Below, in pieces: positions 1 through 4,381 of a stretch of DNA of 6,179 nt. The position numbers were made by a program, and so were the translations under genes. This stretch comes from Enterocloster bolteae. GTDB taxonomy: Bacteria > Bacillota_A > Clostridia > Lachnospirales > Lachnospiraceae. The DNA is taken from positions 1-6,179 of the forward strand of contig JAETTS010000161.1 in the NCBI GenBank assembly GCA_021769025.1, read 5' to 3'. Within the stretch, counting starts at the first letter, position 1. Each line of letters begins with the position of its first letter. Below the pieces are notes generated by a model. The model was not told where the DNA came from. It saw only the letters and a list, made by a program, of their open reading frames with translations, and made no database searches.

Positions 1-537
1 TGGCCTCCGATCTCTAAGTTCCTCGATGATCAGGCCCATCTGAAGCCCCCAGTCACCCAGATGTACATCCCCTACCATCCGATATCCCAGAAAACGTCCG
101 ATCCGCTTGATGCTCTCACCGATGATCGCTGACCGTAAGTGCCCTACATGAAGGGGCTTGGCCACATTGGCTCCGCCATAATCTACCACAATGGTCTCAT
201 GCTTTCCACATTCCTCCACGCCAAGCTTTTCCTCTGCCTGCATCCCGCTTACATAGTCCGCCACATATTCATTCCGTAATCGGATATTGATAAACCCTGG
301 CATGAGTGCGTTTACTTCAGAAAACAGACGGTTTCCGGACAGTTTTTGAGCCACTTCACCGGCAATCTCAATGGGTTTCTTTTTATAGGCCTTAGCTGCC
401 GCCATAGCGCCATTACACTGGTACTCACACAGATCCGGGCGGTTAGACAAGGTGGCTCTGGCGTAAGACCGGTCATAGCCACATGCCTCAAAACAAGGTG
501 CCAGCTCTGCCTCAATACAATCCAATATTTTTTTCAC
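1..537 (-). CDS. argS: Arginyl-tRNA synthetase, N-terminal part (cut by window edge)
   Basis: This class I aminoacyl-tRNA synthetase charges tRNA-Arg with arginine in the cytoplasm, using ATP. The visible 179 codons hold the N-terminal additional domain (about residues 1-100) and the start of the Rossmann catalytic domain. The diagnostic stretch VDYGGANVAKPLHVGHLRS contains the HIGH-type signature HVGH at residues 130-133, and is followed by GDVHLGDWGLQMG, typical of ArgS. The rest of the gene, including the KMSKS-type loop and the anticodon-binding domain, lies beyond position 1; family members are usually about 550-600 residues. The start is GTG at 537-535, chosen because AGGAGAT sits six bases upstream and the residues that follow (KKILDCIEAEL) fit an ArgS N terminus. 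It has its own promoter 33 bases upstream of the start codon and a short leader with no room for a T-box. It is separated from the upstream lipoprotein gene by a terminator and repeat elements. Identification is firm. Confidence 0.96.
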   Translation of the reverse strand, partial: MKKILDCIEAELAPCFEACGYDRSYARATLSNRPDLCEYQCNGAMAAAKAYKKKPIEIAGEVAQKLSGNRLFSEVNALMPGFINIRLRNEYVADYVSGMQAEEKLGVEECGKHETIVVDYGGANVAKPLHVGHLRSAIIGESIKRIGRFLGYRMVGDVHLGDWGLQMGLIIEELRDRRP

Positions 538-569
538 AATATTATCTCCTTTTTTCTGTCATTGATATG

Positions 570-598
570 ATTATACAAGGTTTAGATAGGAAAATCAA
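570..598 (-). promoter_or_regulatory. Sigma-A-type promoter of argS
   Basis: On the minus strand, TTGATT (598-593) and a perfect TATAAT (575-570) are separated by exactly 17 bases. Transcription should start near 563, giving a leader of about 26 nt before the GTG start with the AGGAGAT ribosome binding site inside it. Because this promoter lies downstream of the structured module at 636-723, that module is probably not part of the argS message made from here. Confidence 0.82.
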
Positions 599-635
599 AC
601 CAAATCTCTGCTTCCCCTTTGATTTTCGCTTTGTT

Positions 636-663
636 AAAAAAGAATCCTGCTCCCCAGGATTCT
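636..663 (-). terminator. Terminator-shaped hairpin ending the GC-rich module before argS
   Basis: Read on the minus strand, AGAATCCTG (663-655), the loop GGGAG and CAGGATTCT (649-641) form a perfect 9-bp stem followed by six T residues. The shape is that of a strong Rho-independent terminator. It would be the second terminator after the lipoprotein gene, or the terminator of an independent RNA covering 636-723. Its 5' arm overlaps a segment that can pair instead with 715-723. Confidence 0.7.
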
Positions 664-723
664 CCGCCTGCGGCGGGTCGCTTAAACGATAGGATTCCGT
701 TCCGCCACAGTGCGATCCTGGGG
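652..723 (-). other. Foldable intergenic module with mutually exclusive pairings
   Basis: Several exact inverted repeats are packed here. CCCCAGGAT (minus strand, 723-715) is perfectly complementary to ATCCTGGGG (660-652). GGCGG (706-702) can pair with CCGCC (676-672), which can instead form a tight CCGCC-GCA-GGCGG hairpin with 668-664. GAATCCT at 697-691 can compete for the 3' arm of the terminator at 636-663. The long 9-bp closing helix and the terminator cannot form together, the arrangement of a transcription attenuator. No promoter is evident directly upstream and no known RNA family is recognised. It lies immediately beyond the 39-bp repeat at 728-767 and may be a second module of the same repeat element. 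Confidence 0.55.
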
Positions 724-727
724 TCAC

Positions 728-767
728 TTTTTTGTATCATAGAACGCAATTTCCTATGAAATAAAAA
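728..767 (-). repeat. 39-bp palindromic intergenic repeat, copy 1
   Basis: A T-run, a near-complete inverted repeat and an A-run form an AT-rich hairpin with a loop around CGCAAT (plus strand). Over 39 bases this copy matches the one at 4138-4177 at 35 positions. In this copy the arms carry a few mismatches (for example GTATCATAG against CTATGAAAT). On the minus strand its first five T residues are also the U-tract of the terminator at 763-794, so the two elements share bases. It is non-coding: reading frames that run through it are chance. Confidence 0.8.
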
Positions 768-794
768 GGCTACCGCAAATCCCTGCGGCAGCCT
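763..794 (-). terminator. Rho-independent terminator of the DUF1266 lipoprotein gene
   Basis: On the minus strand AGGCTGCCGCA (794-784), loop GGGATT and TGCGGTAGCCT (777-767) form an 11-bp stem with one G-U pair, followed by a T5 tract. It lies about 45 bases after the stop codon of the lipoprotein gene and is correctly oriented to end that transcript. Confidence 0.88.
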
Positions 795-839
795 GCACAA
801 TCCATATGATCCTTTTATATCCCATTCATTCTTAAACCC

Positions 840-2072
840 TTACCAGGTTTTTGTAAGAGCCAACTTAAAGTCTACCCCATAAGGATTATCCTCTCTGGTC
901 TTGATATCCTCATAGACTCCGCGTCGCTCATCGGAACTGTCTCCGTTCCAATACTCGTATCCTCTCAGATAACTGTCCATCAAATCATCCCATGTCTCAA
1001 ATAAAGGCTGTGCCATCTGGGCAATCTCCAGAGACTTATCCAAAGCTTCCTGCTCTGTATAATAGCCAGCCAGATAGTAGTACCCCATAAGGCTCAGTGC
1101 ACGGCAGTAATCCCAGCCATCAATGGCAGTCTCCCCATACTGGGTATACATGTCAAATGCGTTGGCATAAGTTTCTGCATCTTCATTGTTCAGACCATAA
1201 CTCTCCACCAAAACTGACACTCTGTCTTCTGCCGGCACATCGCCAAAGCCATCCTCGGTCAGTGTCTGCATATTGGCCTTAAAGTCCGCCCGATGTCCCT
1301 CTGTTAAGATCCACTCAAGGGTGCTGTCTGCAGAAGCCCTGTCTGTCACATCCCACCAGCTCTTCAAAAGTTCCTGCTCAATGGCAGCACTGTCGTCATT
1401 GGCCGGAAGTCCTCCGAACAGATTGTAATCCCAGTTGTTCAGATCCGTAAGAACCGCATAAGATGCATTAAACCAACGGATGGTGTCAGTCATCTCAGAA
1501 GAGAAATTATTCTCTACTTCCGGAACCACCTCTGTAAACTTGGAAATAGAAGCGGCAAAGGAAGCCTTAACCTTATCTGTAATTCTGTTGCCAATGAAAC
1601 CGATGGAATAGAAGGCATAATCAGACTCACCATAAACCAGATACCCGACACCTTTATCACCGTCAACTTCTACCTTGCAGGTATATGACGATACATTGGT
1701 TAAGCCTGTTACTTCTGTAATGTCTGCAGCCTCAGGCTCGGTTACGCCATAGCTGCTCTCCACCAGATCCTGCCAAGCTTCCATGCTGTCTACCGTGGCA
1801 ATATTCTTCGGAATCTGCATCAGCATAACGGCTTCTCTTCCGTCTTTGCTTCCTGCTGCAAGGAACGTCTCACTTCCTGCGTCTTCTGTAATCCAATCCT
1901 TGTTTAAATAGATGGATGCGGAGCCTTCCGGTGTAGTAAATTCCTGCATGTCTGCCAGCAGTTCTTCTGTCGATGCCGGCTTACCCCCACAGCCCTGAAG
2001 CATCGTAAGCGCAAGAACCATAACCATAATAAGGCTTACAATTCTGCTGCTCTTTTTGATTTTGATACTCAT
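840..2072 (-). CDS. Membrane-anchored lipoprotein with C-terminal DUF1266 domain
   Basis: This 410-residue protein starts with a lipoprotein signal peptide: basic MSIKIKKSSR, a hydrophobic core, then the lipobox LQGC with the acylated cysteine at residue 28. It should be anchored to the outer face of the membrane. Residues about 40-190 (motifs SIYLNKDWI, SSYTCKVEVDGDKGVGYLVY, YSIGFIG) look like a small beta-rich domain of the PsbP/DUF1795 kind, by resemblance only. Residues about 215-395 match DUF1266: SWWDVTDRASADSTLEWILTEGHR, GWDYCRALSLMGYYYLAGY, and LFETWDDLMDSYLRGYEYW. The function of DUF1266 is unknown. The start at 2072 is chosen over an in-frame ATG at 2195 because AAGGAGGA lies just upstream and the signal peptide begins there; the longer reading adds 41 unlikely residues. 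It appears monocistronic, with its own promoter (2214-2242) and terminator (763-794). The gene is certain; its role is not known. Confidence 0.9.
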   Translation of the reverse strand: MSIKIKKSSRIVSLIMVMVLALTMLQGCGGKPASTEELLADMQEFTTPEGSASIYLNKDWITEDAGSETFLAAGSKDGREAVMLMQIPKNIATVDSMEAWQDLVESSYGVTEPEAADITEVTGLTNVSSYTCKVEVDGDKGVGYLVYGESDYAFYSIGFIGNRITDKVKASFAASISKFTEVVPEVENNFSSEMTDTIRWFNASYAVLTDLNNWDYNLFGGLPANDDSAAIEQELLKSWWDVTDRASADSTLEWILTEGHRADFKANMQTLTEDGFGDVPAEDRVSVLVESYGLNNEDAETYANAFDMYTQYGETAIDGWDYCRALSLMGYYYLAGYYTEQEALDKSLEIAQMAQPLFETWDDLMDSYLRGYEYWNGDSSDERRGVYEDIKTREDNPYGVDFKLALTKTW

Positions 2073-2155
2073 AATGCTTATCCTCCTTAATTCTGTTCCT
2101 GTACTCTCAAAATCTACGGTTGACGAACCTGATTCTGAGCATACATATCGATCCC

Positions 2156-2199
2156 GCAGTTGTCCTAACAATTGAAAGGCAATGTCCAAAGACAACTGC
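2156..2199 (-). promoter_or_regulatory. 5' UTR stem-loop of the lipoprotein mRNA
   Basis: GCAGTTGTC (minus strand, 2199-2191) and GACAACTGC (2164-2156) form a perfect 9-bp stem around a 26-base loop, which can hold an inner ATTG/CAAT pairing. The predicted transcription start is near 2207, so the hairpin sits within about ten bases of the mRNA 5' end, a typical position for a stabilising 5' structure. The leader then runs about 85 bases to the start codon. No known riboswitch is recognised. Confidence 0.5.
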
Positions 2200-2213
2200 T
2201 GAATATCGTCTCT

Positions 2214-2242
2214 ATCCTACCACTGATTTCTGGAAAATACAA
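2214..2242 (-). promoter_or_regulatory. Probable promoter of the DUF1266 lipoprotein gene
   Basis: On the minus strand TTGTAT (2242-2237), a 17-base spacer and TAGGAT (2219-2214) form a plausible promoter; TGG just before the -10 box gives an extended -10. A perfect TTGACA (2248-2243) directly abuts the -35 but is 23 bases from this -10, so it is the wrong distance to pair with it. The site lies just after the terminator of the preceding kinase gene. Confidence 0.55.
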
Positions 2243-2256
2243 TGTCAAAACTTATT

Positions 2257-2314
2257 AAAAAAGTGGTATGATTTTATTAATTTTTGATAAACATACAAAA
2301 TCCCGATGCACTTT
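2257..2314 (-). terminator. Probable AT-rich terminator of the S-component/kinase operon
   Basis: After the kinase stop codon, the minus strand holds GTATGTTTAT (2296-2287) pairing with ATAAA (2277-2273) and CATAC (2270-2266) across a two-base bulge. Next come CAC and six T residues (2262-2257). An outer AAAGTG (2314-2309) can pair with CACTTT (2265-2260). The stem is weak and AT-rich, so efficiency is uncertain, but orientation and position fit the end of the operon. Confidence 0.5.
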
Positions 2315-2327
2315 AATCCCCACTCTA

Positions 2328-3401
2328 TTATGATGCAACAGAAATCTCCACACTATTTTCCGGAATCTGAAACGCCTGAAAATAGCGATTCTCCATAGGA
2401 ATCCATTGACTCTGAAAACGTTTTAACATCTCCGGCCCGTCTCTCTTTAAAATCCGGCGTGTCTGCTCCTCTTTTCCGACCCGGCAGAAAAACCGAAGGT
2501 CATATGCTTCCTCCAACCACGGATGGAGGCTGTATACGCCTTCTACAATGTTCAGGGAATGGTAGGAGGTCTTTATCTCTTCCCCCAAAGTCTGGGTTCC
2601 ACAGTCATACGGCCGGTATGCAAGTCCATTCCTGTCTGAAATATGGTCTAACACCTCACTCTTGAACCTTTCATAATCCACGTTGCCACCAGGCTGGCTT
2701 AACCGCTCCTGGGTCCTCTGCCAAGGCTGAAGAAAATAATCATCCATGTGGAACAGACGGCACCCATATATCTCCCTTAAGATCCGTCCCAATGTACTTT
2801 TTCCACTTCCGCACATCCCGTCAACCGCTACTACCACCGGCCTGTCCCCAGCCTCCACCCGAATTCGGTCGATTTGCAGGAATACATCGTAATATCTGGT
2901 ATAATACTCTGCTGCAACCCGGTATGCAGGATGATATAAAAGGCGGTACCGCTCACTGTGGCTGACAGGAGGATATCCCTGCCTTCTGTACTCGTTTAAA
3001 TATGCTTCGATCTCTTCCACAGAGAATGGAACCAATCCCTTTTCTCCGCATTCCAGCAGCATATCCAGTTTGCGCTCAAACGAATCCCTTTTTCCTATTT
3101 TTCGGTCTGCCGTCTGGACAAAAATCTGATTCAGCGTTTCCGGTGAAAACCCCTGCCCCAGAATCTTCAGATTCATCCGGCACATTCCGTCCCCGATCGC
3201 CTCACAGTCTGGCACATTCTCTGCCCAAGGGACTTGCCAACATGTTACCTGCCGCCATTCCTCTTTCAGCCATTTTAAGCTGGCCTGTGCGTTCTTGATC
3301 ATATGGCCACCGCCAAATTCACTTTGGTACAAAAGTTTCACCGCATCTTCCACCTGCATCTGCGGATACCGTTCTATCTGCTTTAATAAGTATTCTCTCA
3401 T
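2328..3401 (-). CDS. Uridine-kinase-like P-loop kinase with N-terminal extension
   Basis: This is a 357-residue cytoplasmic protein. Residues about 187-350 form a nucleoside/phosphoribulokinase-type P-loop domain. The Walker A motif GMCGSGKST is at 195-203, followed by HMDDYFL (218-224, the substrate-side acidic motif), RPYDCGTQ (263-270), VEGVYSLHP (286-294) and the lid-type stretch QTRRILKRDGPE. Residues 1-180 are an extra domain (EFGGGHMI, HSERYRLLYHPAYRV), helical in appearance, that I do not recognise as a named family; classical uridine kinases are only about 210 residues. The start codon lies three bases after the stop of the S-component gene with only a weak ribosome binding site, so translation is probably coupled. 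The context suggests it phosphorylates what the transporter imports. The true acceptor (nucleoside, vitamin or other alcohol) is unknown, and the uridine kinase label describes fold rather than substrate. Confidence 0.9.
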   Translation of the reverse strand: MREYLLKQIERYPQMQVEDAVKLLYQSEFGGGHMIKNAQASLKWLKEEWRQVTCWQVPWAENVPDCEAIGDGMCRMNLKILGQGFSPETLNQIFVQTADRKIGKRDSFERKLDMLLECGEKGLVPFSVEEIEAYLNEYRRQGYPPVSHSERYRLLYHPAYRVAAEYYTRYYDVFLQIDRIRVEAGDRPVVVAVDGMCGSGKSTLGRILREIYGCRLFHMDDYFLQPWQRTQERLSQPGGNVDYERFKSEVLDHISDRNGLAYRPYDCGTQTLGEEIKTSYHSLNIVEGVYSLHPWLEEAYDLRFFCRVGKEEQTRRILKRDGPEMLKRFQSQWIPMENRYFQAFQIPENSVEISVAS

Positions 3402-3404
3402 CCT

Positions 3405-3992
3405 CTAATCCATGACCTTTGTTCGTTTTAATGCCATAATGATAGCAGGAATTAAAACAATCTGCAAGATAATTCCCGGAACTGCATTAAAAAAGGCACC
3501 GGACAAAAAGATGGAAACCGAAAACGCATTTCCAGACAGGCCATAGAACACGATACCAGCTATTCCCCACACCAGACGGCCTGCTGCCATCGCCCCTATT
3601 AGGCTTACGTAAAGGGACCAGGCGGTTTTGGGAAGCTTCCTATATAAAATACCTACTACAGCCCCATAAGTCCCAAGTTCAAATGCCATACAGACCGCTG
3701 TAGGCATCATAGGCGGCATGCCGAATAAAATACTGCGCAAGACAGGCACGATGGCACCGGTTATCAAACCATATCTCCAGCCACACACATATCCGCAGAC
3801 CAGCACCGGGAGATGCATCGGCAAAAGCATGCTGCCAATCCCTGGAATCTGGCCTGTCAAAAACGGCATGATGATTCCCAAAGCCATAAACAAAGCACTC
3901 AGAACCATATGTTCTGTGGATGTGTTTCTCACCGACATCTTTCCTTGAGCTGAGCCTCCCCTTGTATCTATCATAACATTCTCCTTTACCAT
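3405..3992 (-). CDS. ECF transporter substrate-binding S-component (substrate unknown)
   Basis: This small, very hydrophobic membrane protein (195 residues from the chosen start) has about six predicted membrane segments, the architecture of ECF (energy-coupling factor) S-components that capture vitamins or similar micronutrients. The first segment carries ALFMA (residues 33-37), an AxxxA motif of the kind that docks S-components onto EcfT. Other family-like stretches are MHLPVLVCGYVCGW, LRSILFGMPPMMPTA and FFNAVPGIILQIVLIP. No EcfA1, EcfA2 or EcfT is nearby, so it probably shares a group II module encoded elsewhere. Three in-frame ATGs compete. Those at 3992 and 3974 both have good sites (GAAGGAG and AAAGGAG, about six to seven bases away), while 4019 has a weaker one; I chose 3992. 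It leads a two-gene operon with the kinase and sits behind a leader of about 340 nt. The vitamin cannot be assigned from sequence. Confidence 0.88.
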   Translation of the reverse strand: MVKENVMIDTRGGSAQGKMSVRNTSTEHMVLSALFMALGIIMPFLTGQIPGIGSMLLPMHLPVLVCGYVCGWRYGLITGAIVPVLRSILFGMPPMMPTAVCMAFELGTYGAVVGILYRKLPKTAWSLYVSLIGAMAAGRLVWGIAGIVFYGLSGNAFSVSIFLSGAFFNAVPGIILQIVLIPAIIMALKRTKVMD

Positions 3993-4040
3993 AACCAATC
4001 TCCTTCTCTGCTTTACCATAGATTCTCACCCTACTTGTGC

Positions 4041-4137
4041 CGCAGCCATCTTCCTTTGCGGGAAGGCATTGGCTCACTTTACAAATGCAATGAGCTTAGT
4101 GAACAAGCCCACACCTTGTTGCACATCCAAGGCTGCG
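4041..4137 (-). other. Junction-like foldable domain in the S-component leader
   Basis: CGCAGCC (minus strand, 4137-4131) is perfectly complementary to GGCTGCG (4047-4041), closing a domain of 97 bases. Inside are CCTTG/CAAGG (4132-4128 with 4118-4114, overlapping the closing helix by two bases), a GGCT...CACT-type bulged helix (4109-4098 with 4078-4071), and CTTCC/GGAAG (4065-4061 with 4054-4050). It lies between the 39-bp repeat and the start codon region of the S-component gene. The layout is compatible with a multi-branched RNA, but I recognise no riboswitch family. It may instead be the second module of the repeat element. Confidence 0.45.
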
Positions 4138-4177
4138 TTTTTGTTTCATAGGACGCAATTTCCTGTGAAACAAAAAA
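4138..4177 (-). repeat. 39-bp palindromic intergenic repeat, copy 2
   Basis: A 16-bp inverted repeat (4138-4153 with 4161-4176, one G-U pair) surrounds a seven-base loop. It is bounded by T5 and A6 runs and is nearly perfect as a hairpin. It matches copy 1 (728-767) at 35 of 39 positions, and the differences include arm positions that keep pairing. As in copy 1, on the minus strand the leading T-run is the U-tract of the terminator at 4172-4228. Confidence 0.82.
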
Positions 4178-4228
4178 GTACCAGAACGAATGCATCCCTC
4201 AGGGATACCATTACCTTCCTGGTACTTT
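4172..4228 (-). terminator. Rho-independent terminator inside the S-component leader
   Basis: AAAGTACCAG (minus strand, 4228-4219) pairs perfectly with CTGGTACTTT (4184-4175), and the T tract runs through 4172. The apex contains AATG/CATT and ATCCC-TGA-GGGAT pairings. The closest upstream gene is the solute-binding protein, whose stop is about 150 bases before it, so it can end that transcript. A strong promoter between that stop and the hairpin means it also terminates a short leader RNA. An alternative TACCA (4224-4220)/TGGTA (4210-4206) hairpin would sequester its 5' arm. Confidence 0.82.
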
Positions 4229-4334
4229 ATCTCTTCATAAATTATCGCCAGTTTCCAGTTCAAACAGCAATAACCATCCTATCCTTATCTGGCTTCGGCC
4301 AGCTATAAATCTATGTTGGTTCCTTCCAACTATC
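4172..4334 (-). ncRNA. Candidate structured leader RNA or small RNA (unrecognised family)
   Basis: A transcript from the promoter at 4341-4369 would be about 160 nt up to the terminator. It can fold into three consecutive hairpins before that terminator. The first is GTTGG/CCAAC (4330-4326 with 4319-4315). The second is CTGGC-CGAA-GCCAG (4302-4289), extended by TTTAT/ATAAG across a two-base bulge. The third is a 12-bp helix with one bulge (4273-4262 with 4254-4242). This is the layout of a riboswitch or attenuator for the downstream S-component/kinase operon, or of a free-standing small RNA. It has no features of TPP, FMN, cobalamin, THF, preQ1 or T-box leaders that I can find. Confidence 0.5.
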
Positions 4335-4340
4335 TTAACT

Positions 4341-4369
4341 ATTGTAACCATCTTTCCCGTAAATGTCAA
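4341..4369 (-). promoter_or_regulatory. Strong sigma-A promoter for the leader and S-component operon
   Basis: On the minus strand a perfect TTGACA (4369-4364) is followed 17 bases later by TACAAT (4346-4341). Transcription should start near 4334, 12 bases of spacer and promoter after the stop codon region of the solute-binding protein gene. This is the best promoter match in the window apart from that of argS. Confidence 0.8.
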
Positions 4370-4381
4370 GAAAATTCTCCG

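Noticed and set aside
541..723. T-box leader controlling argS.
   Set aside because: No GGGTGG-type T-box sequence or Stem I features were found, and the argS promoter lies only about 30 bases before its start codon, downstream of the structured module.
582..800. Minus-strand open frame of 72 codons through the terminator, repeat copy 1 and the GC-rich module.
   Set aside because: Its bases are explained by three hairpins and it lacks a ribosome binding site; it is a chance frame over a structured repeat.
2073..2195. Upstream in-frame extension of the DUF1266 lipoprotein by 41 codons.
   Set aside because: The extension would bury the signal peptide, lies over the predicted 5' UTR hairpin, and the internal ATG at 2072 has a near-perfect Shine-Dalgarno sequence.
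3679..4077. Alternative minus-strand frame of 132 codons overlapping the S-component gene.
   Set aside because: It is a shifted frame of the S-component gene, has no membrane pattern or ribosome binding site, and runs through the structured leader.
4235..4285. Tiny leader peptides in the S-component leader (MVIAV ending in TGA, and MKR directly before the terminator).
   Set aside because: Only the first has a marginal ribosome binding site, neither is enriched for a regulatory codon, and frames this short occur by chance.
4069..4308. Plus-strand open frame of 79 codons crossing repeat copy 2 and the leader hairpins.
   Set aside because: No ribosome binding site, the sequence is made of the palindromic repeat and terminator stems read backwards, and it has no protein-like pattern.
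4172..4334. 6S RNA or signal recognition particle RNA.
   Set aside because: The 5' and 3' ends are not complementary as in 6S RNA, and the conserved SRP apical motif is absent.
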